Source: DASXAI01 sp963728985 (GTDB lineage: Bacteria > Actinomycetota > Acidimicrobiia > Acidimicrobiales > Ilumatobacteraceae). From it: a DNA stretch of 64,000 nt. The stretch spans positions 372,001 to 436,000 of the forward strand of contig CAVSME010000009.1 in assembly GCA_963728985.1 (NCBI GenBank). The letters run 5' to 3'. The notes below the pieces were generated by a model that was not told the origin of the DNA, made no database searches, and saw only the letters and a program-made list of their open reading frames with translations. The position numbers were made by a program, and so were the translations under genes. Each line of letters opens with the position of its first letter. The stretch's first letter is position 1. Positions 27,809-35,986 of this stretch are shown here, one piece after another.

Positions 27809-28479
27809 TACGTGAAGACGTTGACGGCTCGGGCGATGACGAGGCCGATCACGGCGAGGGACACCGCGGACTGCACCGCCATCGCCAGCTTGGCCCAGCG
27901 GGCCAGCGGAAGGACGTCGGTGGGGCTGAAGGCGGTGCTGGTGCAGAAGCCGAGGTAGAGGTAGTCGACGAAGATGGGATGCCAGTCAGGCGGGGCGAGC
28001 TCACGATCCTGCATCTGGGGGAAGACGAAATCCGGATGCCGGTGGTTGCCGGCCACACGCGCCCGCGGCCCGCCGGAGTCGATCACCCAGTAGAGCAAGC
28101 TGAAGGACAGGATGTTCCCGAGCCAGACCAGAGAACCACTCGCCAGCAGCTGACCCCCGCTCTTGGCCTGCTGGTCACCGGTGATGAGGTGCGAGATGAG
28201 GATCGCGGTCGCCCACAGGGCCGCGGCCAGCAACAGCCCGACCAGCACGATCGCCACGGCCCGCATCTCGGCGGCGCGCTGCTGGTCACGGCTCGGGCCG
28301 GCGAGTACGAGCACGGCGAGCAGGATCAGCTCGAGGGCGGGCAGCAACCATGGCACGCTGATGGCGCGGTCGCTCGGGAGCCAGATGCGCAAGCTCACGT
28401 TCAGGACGGCGAACACGAGCACCGCGATGGCTGGGGGCCAGCGCGACTCTCCCAGCGCGCGGTAAGCCGATCCGCTCAC
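27808..28479 (-). CDS. DUF1345 family membrane protein
   Basis: A protein of about 223 residues with five to six hydrophobic helices. The C-terminal FVDYLYLGFCTSTAFSPTDVLPL followed by AVSLAVIGLVIARAVN is the hallmark of DUF1345, whose function is unknown though the fold recalls ion channels. The start is uncertain: an upstream ATG at 28515 falls inside the palindromic operator copy D, so I choose GTG at 28479 (SGSAYRALGESRW), which places the operator 34 bp upstream as for NDH-2. Confidence 0.72.
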   Translation of the reverse strand: MSGSAYRALGESRWPPAIAVLVFAVLNVSLRIWLPSDRAISVPWLLPALELILLAVLVLAGPSRDQQRAAEMRAVAIVLVGLLLAAALWATAILISHLITGDQQAKSGGQLLASGSLVWLGNILSFSLLYWVIDSGGPRARVAGNHRHPDFVFPQMQDRELAPPDWHPIFVDYLYLGFCTSTAFSPTDVLPLARWAKLAMAVQSAVSLAVIGLVIARAVNVFT

Positions 28480-28512
28480 GGCACCAGTGGAGCGCGTCGG
28501 AGCGGGTCTGCG

Positions 28513-28533
28513 CATCGCCCAGAAGGGATGATC
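28513..28533. promoter_or_regulatory. Palindromic operator copy D (8-5-8)
   Basis: Half sites CATCGCCC and GGATGATC with centre AGAAG. It precedes the DUF1345-like operon. It is the weakest of the six copies but keeps the 8-5-8 spacing exactly. Confidence 0.55.
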
Positions 28534-28767
28534 CGCACGTTGGACCCGATGTCTGCTCGTGATCGTCAGACGTCGCCGGCACGGCGTCGTCATCCCAAGA
28601 CGATGATTGCCCCACGAGGATCATCGCTGGCATGCGGCCTCCCCGTTCCCGCTGGTCACCGACCATGCTGAAGGCTCCGCGACCACAGCCCAACCCGCGG
28701 CGGTCCCCGTCAGCGACCCGGACTGCGCTGGTCCCATGGTTGACGGCGTCGCCGGCGCGGGGCCGGC

Positions 28768-31077
28768 ATGCGGGATTTAGCCGCTGACGCGAGCGGGGTA
28801 GCTTTGCGGGCGCTGATGACCGCAGGAACGGATCGGATGCGCTCGATGCGCACGGAGTTGGAGGCGATCGGATTCGTGCCGATCGCCTCCAAGCTGTACC
28901 AGCCTGCCCCGGGCATCGTCTCGCGTTCGACGCTCGTTGACCAGGTCCGGGCTCGGCATGGCGAGGTGGTGACCGTCACGGCACCGGCCGGGTACGGCAA
29001 GTCCACGTTCATCGCCGAGCTGGTGGCCGGCGATCCCCGACCCACCGCGTGGCTCTCACTGAGCTCGGCCGAGAACGATCCTGCCGCGCTGCTGACGTAC
29101 GTCGCGCTGGCCCTCGATCCCATCGACCCCATCGACGGGGTCCACGTGGCCGCTCTCTGGACGCGGTCGCCAAAGCTCGGCACCGCCGCGCTGGCGCAGT
29201 TCGTCGCCGTGCTCGCCAGTCGCCGCCCGTTCGTGCTCGTGCTCGACGACGTCCACGAGTTGACGAGCCTCGACGTGCTGGACCTGCTCCCGGTGCTGGT
29301 CGGCGAGATGCCATCGGGCTCGACCCTCATCCTTGGTAGCCGTGCCGCGATGCCGCTGCCTGTCGGCCGCCTGCGCGTCAGGCGGCGGCTCGTCGAGGTG
29401 GGCCCCGCCGATCTGGCATTCGACGCCGTCGAGGCGGCCGCGCTCCTCAACACGCTCGGTCTCGAGGCGACGCCAGTAGAGACGGCCCGACTGGTGGAGC
29501 GCACGGAAGGCTGGGCCGTCGCCTTGTACCTCGCCGCTCTCGCCCACGGCGGGCGTGGCGGCCAGGTCTCGGACATGCTCGTCGACTTCGTCGGTGACCA
29601 CCGCTACCTCGCCGAGTACCTCGGCGACGAACTGCTGGGCGGGCTCGATCCCAACGTGGCGTCGTTCCTGATGGAGGCGTCCTGCTTCGAGCGCGTGTCG
29701 GGAACGCTCTGCGACGATGTACTCGAGCGCAGCGGCTCGGGTGAGCTCCTGGAGTCCCTCCGGCGCCGCAATCTGCTCGTGATCCCGCTGGACGATCGTC
29801 GCGAGTGGTACCGGTTCCATCACCTCATGTTGGAGTTCCTGCGGTCCGAGCTGCTCCGTCGCGATCGGGCCCGGCTGATCGCCATCCACCGTCGCGCCAG
29901 CGACTGGTGTCACATCCACGGGGAGCCCGATGGGGCCGTCATGCACGCCGTCCTCGGCGACGATCTGGAGCGGGCGGAGTCGCTGGTGATGCACTGGTTC
30001 GGCCGCTTCACCGCGTCCGGCCATTACCCCGCGGTCGAACGCTGGCTGGCGCTGTTGCCGCCCGACGATCTCAGCTCCCACCCCGGCCTGATGGTCATCG
30101 CCGCGCACGGCCGCTTCCGCGACGGTGAGCCGAGCGCGGCCGTCCAATGGCTGGCGCGGGCGGTCGACGCAATCCCCGAGCGCTATCCCGACGACGTGCG
30201 GGGCCCGGTCGTGCCGGTGCAGCTCGCGCTGGCCCGAGCCGTGATCGCGCCGGTGTCGCCGGTCGAGATGAGCGCAGAGGCGCGCTACGCCTACGAGCAC
30301 GTCGGGCTCGGCGAGGGCCATCCGCTCTCGTGCCTCGCGATGGGCGCCGCCGCCTTCATGCTCGGCGACGAGGCCGAGGCGGCGCTGCGGCTGCAGGAGG
30401 CCGTCGACACCACACTGGACCGGCCCAACGTGGTGGCCTCCGCCCTCGCTCACCTCGCCGTGCTGGATGTCGAACACGACCGGTGGGAGGAGGCCACGGT
30501 GCTCGCCCGTCGCGCCAAGCAGATCATCGGCGACTCCATCGATCGGCCACCCGCCAACCTCGTGCTCGCCATCAACGTGCTGGTCGAGACCCACGCCGGT
30601 CGGGCCGACGATGTCGAGGCCGACCGGCAGCTCTGCCGCAGCCTGCTCATCGGTCTCTTGCACGCCGCGCCCTGGCTCAACCTCCAGTCACGCGTCGCCC
30701 TCGGCCGCGCCGCCATCATCCGCGGCAATCGCGCGGAGGCGGGCGCACTCGTGGACGAAGCCGAAGCGATCCTCCGGACCACGCCCGGCGCGGTCGGCGT
30801 CGCCGGGCAGCTGGCGAGGCTCCGACGAGAGCTGAGCACGCGGGACAGGTCGCACGACTACGGCCCGTCATCCTTGACGACGGCCGAACTGCGCGTGCTG
30901 CAGCTCCTGCCGACCCATCTCTCGATCGCCGCGATGGCCGATCGCCTCTACGTGTCCCGCAACACCGTGAAGTCGCAGACGATTGCCATCTACCGCAAGC
31001 TCGGCACCTCATCCCGCAGCGGCGCCGTCGAGGCGGCCGTCGAGTTCGGCCTCCTGGAGGCCGCCAGGCACGGCTGA
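28768..31077 (+). CDS. Large LuxR-family ATP-dependent regulator (MalT/LAL type)
   Basis: A 769-residue transcription regulator. The STAND-type ATPase domain carries Walker A VTAPAGYGKST (about 70-80) and Walker B FVLVLDDVHEL (about 155). A long helical repeat region (about 350-690, TPR-like) follows, and the C-terminal 67 residues form a LuxR helix-turn-helix (TTAELRVLQLLPTHLSIAAMADRLYVSRNTVKSQ, split in two helices). Such proteins bind an inducer through the repeats and activate transcription when ATP-bound. Located centrally among operons that share a palindromic operator, it is a candidate for their regulator. The start could instead be the ATG at 28837, which has AGGAAC upstream. Confidence 0.85.
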   Translation: MRDLAADASGVALRALMTAGTDRMRSMRTELEAIGFVPIASKLYQPAPGIVSRSTLVDQVRARHGEVVTVTAPAGYGKSTFIAELVAGDPRPTAWLSLSSAENDPAALLTYVALALDPIDPIDGVHVAALWTRSPKLGTAALAQFVAVLASRRPFVLVLDDVHELTSLDVLDLLPVLVGEMPSGSTLILGSRAAMPLPVGRLRVRRRLVEVGPADLAFDAVEAAALLNTLGLEATPVETARLVERTEGWAVALYLAALAHGGRGGQVSDMLVDFVGDHRYLAEYLGDELLGGLDPNVASFLMEASCFERVSGTLCDDVLERSGSGELLESLRRRNLLVIPLDDRREWYRFHHLMLEFLRSELLRRDRARLIAIHRRASDWCHIHGEPDGAVMHAVLGDDLERAESLVMHWFGRFTASGHYPAVERWLALLPPDDLSSHPGLMVIAAHGRFRDGEPSAAVQWLARAVDAIPERYPDDVRGPVVPVQLALARAVIAPVSPVEMSAEARYAYEHVGLGEGHPLSCLAMGAAAFMLGDEAEAALRLQEAVDTTLDRPNVVASALAHLAVLDVEHDRWEEATVLARRAKQIIGDSIDRPPANLVLAINVLVETHAGRADDVEADRQLCRSLLIGLLHAAPWLNLQSRVALGRAAIIRGNRAEAGALVDEAEAILRTTPGAVGVAGQLARLRRELSTRDRSHDYGPSSLTTAELRVLQLLPTHLSIAAMADRLYVSRNTVKSQTIAIYRKLGTSSRSGAVEAAVEFGLLEAARHG

Positions 31078-31096
31078 GCGGCAGCGCACCAGTCGA

Positions 31097-31615
31097 TCAG
31101 CCGCGCGTCCTCCACCGGAGATTTCCCGGGACCCCGCTGGCTTCGGCCAGCAGCGCACTGTCGTCGAAGTAGTGGCGGAACGCCCGGATCCGTTCGCCCC
31201 GGAACTCGGCGATCGACACCCCCTGCAGGTGCACACTGGCACCCGTCGGCTCGATCAGAAGCCGGTCGTCATACAGGACCGGTCGCGCGAAGATCGCCTC
31301 GAGTTGCCACTCCGCGATCACCTTGTCAGCGATGGCGTCGAGTGCCATCACGGCGATGTCGACGTCGGTGAGCGAATCCTCCGGCGAGCCCAGCCCCCGC
31401 TGGACCATCGCCAGCGACTCCAGCGTCGTGTGGGGGCTGGAGAAGGCCACGTCCTCGGTGAACAGCTCTCCGAACCGGCTCCCATCGCCGAGCACCACCG
31501 CCTCCAGCGCCGCCATGAACAGCACTGGCCGGTCGCACGGGAGGTCGCCACGAGGGCCCGGCGCCACACGGCTGGCTGGACTGGCCGATCTACGAGGCTG
31601 AAACAGAAGACCCAC
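31097..31615 (-). CDS. SnoaL-like nuclear transport factor 2 fold protein
   Basis: A 172-residue protein whose centre matches the SnoaL/NTF2 fold: MAALEAVVLGDGSRFGELFTEDVAF (helices) and SVHLQGVSIAEFRGERIRAFRHYFDD (strands with the typical Arg/His pair). These proteins are cyclases, isomerases or binding proteins. GTG start at 31615 is supported by GGGAGG seven bases upstream. It converges on the LuxR-family gene, with 19 bp between stops. Confidence 0.65.
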   Translation of the reverse strand: MGLLFQPRRSASPASRVAPGPRGDLPCDRPVLFMAALEAVVLGDGSRFGELFTEDVAFSSPHTTLESLAMVQRGLGSPEDSLTDVDIAVMALDAIADKVIAEWQLEAIFARPVLYDDRLLIEPTGASVHLQGVSIAEFRGERIRAFRHYFDDSALLAEASGVPGNLRWRTRG

Positions 31616-31642
31616 TGGAACCTCCCGCCGAGCACCCGGTTG

Positions 31643-31939
31643 TCAGGAGTTGAGCAGCTTGGCCTTTGCCGCGGCGAACTCCTCATCGGTGAGCACGCCT
31701 TGCTCGTGAAGAGCGGCAAGGGACTTCAGTTGCTCGATGGCGTCGTCCGACAGACCAGCGGGTTCCGGTGCCGCTTGGACCGGCGGCGGGGCGGGCGGCG
31801 CCTGCGGCATCGGCTCGGCCGGTGCGGGCTGGGCCTTGGCCGCTTGCCGGCGGGAGACCCGGCCTGACACCGCAGTGGCCGTACCGGCGACGACTGCGGT
31901 CGTCGCCGCCGCCCGCATCAGTGGTCGACGTCGCAGCAT
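31643..31939 (-). CDS. Small SHOCT-domain membrane-anchored protein
   Basis: A 98-residue protein with a basic N-terminus (MLRRRPLMRAAATTAVVAGTA), a short hydrophobic stretch, a proline/alanine-rich linker (about 40-65) and a C-terminal SHOCT domain (DDAIEQLKSLAALHEQGVLTDEEFAAAKAKLLNS, in two helices). ATG at 31939 has AGGAG upstream. It lies 22 bp after the DUF6325 gene and is surely in the same operon, a pairing seen in other actinobacteria. Confidence 0.78.
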   Translation of the reverse strand: MLRRRPLMRAAATTAVVAGTATAVSGRVSRRQAAKAQPAPAEPMPQAPPAPPPVQAAPEPAGLSDDAIEQLKSLAALHEQGVLTDEEFAAAKAKLLNS

Positions 31940-31961
31940 GATGATCGCTCCTTGTACTTGT

Positions 31962-32378
31962 TCAACGGACAGAGGCGAGGAGCGCTTCGGCATCCTCGAT
32001 GAGCTCGGCTGGGATCCTCGAACCTTCGAGGAGCACGCCACCAGAGTTGCGGATCGCCTGAACCAGCGGCGCCGCCCAGACGTCCTCCCACAAGATCAGC
32101 AGCGCCGACGAGCCCGGCTCGATGGCCGCGGCGGCATGCTGGACGTCCTCGTCGCCGATGAAGCCGCCGATCTCGCCATCGAGCATTGCGAACGCGGTCA
32201 TGTCGGCGTTCTCGTCGACCTCGATCACCACGACGTCACCGTCTTCGTTCTTGCCGACGAAGACGAGGTCGATGATGCGGACCACACCACTCTCGATCAG
32301 TCGGCTGAGCTCCGGCACGATCTCGCCGGTGAACTGGTTCCCGGGAAACCCGATGATGACGTATTCGACTGGGCCCAT
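31962..32378 (-). CDS. DUF6325 family protein
   Basis: A 138-residue soluble protein opening MGPVEYVIIGFPGNQFTGEIVPEL, then IIDLVFVGKNEDGDVVVIE and a C-terminal helical end. This is the DUF6325 layout (related in style to DUF1269), frequently beside SHOCT genes in actinobacterial stress loci. It has ferredoxin-like alternation of strands and helices. No enzyme motif is visible. An operator palindrome lies 74 bp upstream of the start. Confidence 0.72.
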   Translation of the reverse strand: MGPVEYVIIGFPGNQFTGEIVPELSRLIESGVVRIIDLVFVGKNEDGDVVVIEVDENADMTAFAMLDGEIGGFIGDEDVQHAAAAIEPGSSALLILWEDVWAAPLVQAIRNSGGVLLEGSRIPAELIEDAEALLASVR

Positions 32379-32451
32379 GCCGATTCCTCCGGTGGTCGTC
32401 GTGGTGGCGTTCGATCGGTGCGATCACCATACGAATCGTGTGCTCGGGAGT

Positions 32452-32472
32452 CATCGCCCACATCGGGTGATG
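32452..32472. promoter_or_regulatory. Palindromic operator copy E (8-5-8)
   Basis: Half sites CATCGCCC and GGGTGATG with centre ACATC, identical to copy C at 27101-27121. It lies 74-94 bp upstream of the DUF6325-SHOCT operon. Confidence 0.7.
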
Positions 32473-32514
32473 CCAGCGTGCTGGAGCTCTCGTGCCTGGC
32501 GGGCCACCGTCCGC

Positions 32515-34311
32515 TCAGGGGGTGACGATGGCGAAGTCAGGTGCCGTCGTGTCCAGGACGGCGAGCAAGCGAGTGAGGGCACTCGTGTCGCCGCTCATCT
32601 CGACGCCGTCGTGGCCGCCTCGTGCGAGCAGTCCGAGCAGCTGCGGCCGGGACAGCGTGACTGTGAGGTCGGCAGACGCGTTACGGGGACCCACCGTATG
32701 GATGAGGACGCCATTGGAGAGCTGGAGCCGGTAGGTCCGCCCGAGATCCGAGAAAACCCAGTCGATGACGAGTCGCTCGTTCCATGCCTTCGGACCGTTG
32801 ACCCGGATGGCGACCGAATCGAAGAGTTGGTCGATGGACAAAGCGGCCACCATCTCGGGCGAGCGCACCGAGTCGAGGCGGCTGGGGCGGACACCATGGC
32901 GCAGCTCGGACGCCCCGACGAGGTAGAAGTTGCGCCACGTCCCGTTCTCGGCCCCGAACCCGAGCGAGTCGTAGACACCGGCAAGGAGATCCCGAGCCTG
33001 CTGATTGTCCTCGTCGGCGAAGACGACGTGGTTGAGCAGCTCGGCGGCAAAGCGCAGGTCATCGCCGGCAATGTATGCCTCGGCCTTGGCGATCGCCGCG
33101 TCGGCTCCCCCCATGCAGTCCACGTACCGCACGGCCGCCGCCGCCGGCGGATGCTGCCAGAGGTGAGCAGGGTTGCCATCGAACCACCCGAGGTAGCGCT
33201 GATAGATCGCTTTCACGTTGTGGCTGACCGACCCGTAATAGCCGTGGGTGTGCCAGGCCGCCTCCAGCGCCGGCGGCATTTCGAGCATCTCGGCGATCTC
33301 GATACCGGTATAGCCCTGGTTCACGAGTCGCAACGTCTGATCGTGGAGATAGGCGTACAGGTCGCGTTGCTGGGAGAGGTACGTCACCACACGATCACGG
33401 CCCCACGTGGGCCAGTGGTGGGAGGCGAACGCCACATCGGCGTGGTCGGCGAACAACTCCATCGCCTCGTTCAGATAGCGCGACCATACGCGGGCATCGC
33501 GCACCACGGCTCCCCGCAGCGTGAGCAGGTTGTGGAGGTTGTGCGTGGCGTTCTCGGCCATGCACAGCGCCCGGTGCCCGGGGAACAGGAAGTTCATCTC
33601 GACCGGACACTCGGTGCCCGGTGTCATCTGGAACCGGATGAGCACTCCGTCCAGGGTCTCCTCCTGGCCGGTGTGCGTGATCTCCACCGTCGGTGGGATG
33701 AGGCCAACGGCTCCCAGCGAGGTCGTCTGCCCGAGGCCGGCGCCGATCTGCCCCCGCGGGCCTTTGTCGAGCTGAGCGCCGTACATGTAGCCCGCCCGCC
33801 GGTTCATGGCCGTACCGGCATAGACGTTCTCGGCGACGGCCGCGTCCATGAACCCCTCGCCGGCCACGATGGGGATGCCGGGGGCATGGACACCGTGGAC
33901 CCCTCCGAAGTGGTCGGCGTGGGCGTGGGTGTAGATCACGGCCGTGACTGGGCGGTCTCCGCGATGCCTGCGGTAGAGGGCGAGGGCGGCCGCCGCCGTC
34001 TCTTGGGATATCAGCGGGTCGATGACGACAACGCCCTCAGCGCCCTCGACGAGCGTCATGTTCGACAGATCGAGCCCACGAACCTGGTAGATGCCGTCGG
34101 TGACGGCATACAGCCCCTGTCGAGCACACAACTGGCTCTGGCGCCACAGGCTCGGGTTGGCGGTGTCGGGGCACTCGCCCGCGAGAAAGGCATAGGCGTC
34201 GTTGTCCCACACGACGCGACCGTCGGCCGCCTTGACCACGCCCGGCACCAGCGCGCCGATCCACCCTCGATCAGCGTCTTCGAAATCCGTCGTGTCTTCA
34301 AACATCGCCAC
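32515..34311 (-). CDS. SdsA-like alkylsulfatase, metallo-beta-lactamase fold
   Basis: A 598-residue MBL-fold hydrolase of the SdsA1 type, which cleaves alkyl sulfates through a binuclear zinc site. THAHADHFGG is the metal-binding motif, MAENATHNLHNL and FASHHWPTWG further ligands. The alkylsulfatase dimerisation domain follows (HTHGYYGSVSHNVKAIYQRYLGW as two parts, about 345-370), then an SCP2-like C-terminal domain (VIDWVFSDLGRTYRLQLSNG) that shields the hydrophobic tail. The start is GTG at 34311 or ATG at 34305; GGAGG lies just upstream. Predicted to be cytoplasmic, as no signal peptide is seen. Confidence 0.87.
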   Translation of the reverse strand: MAMFEDTTDFEDADRGWIGALVPGVVKAADGRVVWDNDAYAFLAGECPDTANPSLWRQSQLCARQGLYAVTDGIYQVRGLDLSNMTLVEGAEGVVVIDPLISQETAAAALALYRRHRGDRPVTAVIYTHAHADHFGGVHGVHAPGIPIVAGEGFMDAAVAENVYAGTAMNRRAGYMYGAQLDKGPRGQIGAGLGQTTSLGAVGLIPPTVEITHTGQEETLDGVLIRFQMTPGTECPVEMNFLFPGHRALCMAENATHNLHNLLTLRGAVVRDARVWSRYLNEAMELFADHADVAFASHHWPTWGRDRVVTYLSQQRDLYAYLHDQTLRLVNQGYTGIEIAEMLEMPPALEAAWHTHGYYGSVSHNVKAIYQRYLGWFDGNPAHLWQHPPAAAAVRYVDCMGGADAAIAKAEAYIAGDDLRFAAELLNHVVFADEDNQQARDLLAGVYDSLGFGAENGTWRNFYLVGASELRHGVRPSRLDSVRSPEMVAALSIDQLFDSVAIRVNGPKAWNERLVIDWVFSDLGRTYRLQLSNGVLIHTVGPRNASADLTVTLSRPQLLGLLARGGHDGVEMSGDTSALTRLLAVLDTTAPDFAIVTP

Positions 34312-34369
34312 TTCGCCTCCAGTGCGTCGCCGGCACCACGTCGATGATCGGCGACCGGCGGCCCGTCGA

Positions 34370-34390
34370 CATCACCCGCATCGGATGATG
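34370..34390. promoter_or_regulatory. Palindromic operator copy F (8-5-8)
   Basis: Half sites CATCACCC and GGATGATG with centre GCATC, in the divergent region between the alkylsulfatase (59 bp upstream of its start) and the ion channel gene (86 bp upstream). It could serve either or both. Confidence 0.6.
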
Positions 34391-34475
34391 CCAGCCGTGC
34401 CAGTCGACTCGTACGGTGCAATCGACGACCGCGGTCCTCTCGCGTGTCCGTCGTTGAAAGGAGGGCGATGGATAC

Positions 34476-35159
34476 ATGAGCCGGACTCCAACGCGGGGTG
34501 TCCGCGCGAGGGCGGAGAGAGTCCGGGACCGCTTCGGCCTGCTCCTCCTGCTCCTGATCGGCTCCTTCGTCGTCCTCGGCTCGGCGGAGAACGCATGGGC
34601 ACGACTGGTCGCCGAGGCGCTCCAGGTCTCGGCGCTCATCGTCGCCTTCCTGTCGACCGGTCTCATACGGGATCACCGGTGGCTCGGTCTCTTCGGCGGG
34701 GTCGGTGCGATCGCCATCGCGCTCACCTGGGCGACCGACGATCTGACCGCTGGCGTCGGCGCCATCGCGGCGGCGGTCGTGCTCGTGGTGCTGTTGATCG
34801 CCGTGCTCGACCGGGTCCTGCAGCATCGCCGGGTGTCCATCCAGACCCTCTACGGAGCGGTGTGCGCCTACTTCATCATCGGCCTCACCTTCAGCTGCGT
34901 GTACGCCGTTCTCGACAGCTTCGGCCCTGATCCGCTCTTCGGCGAGGAGGTCGCGAAGTCGGTGTTCTCGTACTTCAGCTTCACGACGTTGACCACCGTC
35001 GGCTTCGGTGACTACACCGCTGTGACCAACCTCGGCCGACGGCTTGTCGCCATCGAGGCCGTGACCGGGCAGGTCTTCATCGCCACGACCCTGGCCCGGC
35101 TCGTGTCGATGTACAAGTCCGTCTCCGCCGATCCCACCGATCCGTCTCCCTCCTCGTGA
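34476..35159 (+). CDS. Potassium ion channel protein
   Basis: A 227-residue membrane protein with about six hydrophobic segments; the last two flank a pore loop with LTTVGFGDYT, the K+ selectivity filter. Unlike the channel at 11554-12579 it has no RCK domain. Homologues are annotated as ion channels of the Ion_trans_2 family. It is divergent from the alkylsulfatase gene and shares its upstream palindrome, so it may be part of the same stress regulon. Confidence 0.83.
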   Translation: MSRTPTRGVRARAERVRDRFGLLLLLLIGSFVVLGSAENAWARLVAEALQVSALIVAFLSTGLIRDHRWLGLFGGVGAIAIALTWATDDLTAGVGAIAAAVVLVVLLIAVLDRVLQHRRVSIQTLYGAVCAYFIIGLTFSCVYAVLDSFGPDPLFGEEVAKSVFSYFSFTTLTTVGFGDYTAVTNLGRRLVAIEAVTGQVFIATTLARLVSMYKSVSADPTDPSPSS

Positions 35160-35202
35160 GCACGAGCGCTCACGACGGCGGGCGCCATCACGGGACGGCC
35201 TG

Positions 35203-35970
35203 CTAACCCGCCAGCAAACCACCGTCGACGGGCAGGCTGATGCCGTTCACGTAGGTGCTGGCGTCGCTGGCGAGGAACACGAGCGCCGGCGTCAGCTCCT
35301 CGATCCTGCCCGTTCGCTGCATCGGAACCCGGCGTTCCATCATCTCGGCGAGGTAGTCGGCCGGAAGCTGGTCTGTCATCTCCGATGGGAAGTAACCAGG
35401 AGCAAGAGCGTTCACCCGGATCCCCTTGCGTCCGCCCCACTGCTGAGCCAACTCCCGGGTCAACCCGACGATGGCCGCCTTCGTGGAGCAGTACGCCGCC
35501 TGCGGCAGCCCCCGGTCGGTGGTGAAGCCGAGGACGCTGCCGATGTTGATGATCGTGCTGCCCGGCTTCATGACGCGTCCGCACGCCTGCGCCATCCAGT
35601 AGGCCCCGTTCAGGTTGACGTCGACGACCCGTCGGAACTCGGCGGCGTCCTCCCGGGTGGCGGGCGACGCCGTCGACACACCGGCATTGTTGACGAGCAC
35701 GTCCACGCGGCCAAAGGCCTCGAGGGTCGCGTCCACCAGCGCGGTGCACTCCTCCGGCTGGCTGACGTCGGTTCCCCGGATCAGGGCTCGCCGGCCGGCG
35801 CCCTCGACCGACGCGGCGACGGTCTCCAAGAGTTCGACCCGCCGGGCGGCGAGGACGACGTCGGCCCCGGCCTCGGCGAGCGCCACCGCGAATCCGACAC
35901 CCAGGCCAGACGACGCGCCCGTCACGATGGCGACCTTGTCGTCGAGGCGGAAACGGTCCAGGACGGTCAT
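35203..35970 (-). CDS. SDR family oxidoreductase
   Basis: A 255-residue short-chain dehydrogenase. TGASSGLGVGFAVALAEAGA binds the cofactor, VLVNNAGVSTAS, INIGSVLGF (catalytic Ser) and YCSTKAAIVG (YxxxK) form the active site, and the ending NGISLPVDGGLLAG is canonical. Start at 35970. It is 16 bp downstream of a flavin monooxygenase gene on the same strand, an arrangement common in ketone or steroid degradation where an alcohol is oxidised and then attacked by a Baeyer-Villiger enzyme. Confidence 0.83.
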   Translation of the reverse strand: MTVLDRFRLDDKVAIVTGASSGLGVGFAVALAEAGADVVLAARRVELLETVAASVEGAGRRALIRGTDVSQPEECTALVDATLEAFGRVDVLVNNAGVSTASPATREDAAEFRRVVDVNLNGAYWMAQACGRVMKPGSTIINIGSVLGFTTDRGLPQAAYCSTKAAIVGLTRELAQQWGGRKGIRVNALAPGYFPSEMTDQLPADYLAEMMERRVPMQRTGRIEELTPALVFLASDASTYVNGISLPVDGGLLAG

Positions 35971-35986
35971 GGTGGCGCAGCGCCGC

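Noticed and set aside
28589..28609. Seventh palindrome copy before the LuxR gene (CATCCC ... GATGAT)
   Set aside because: The half-sites are out of register with the 8-5-8 pattern and lack the GGG/CCC core.
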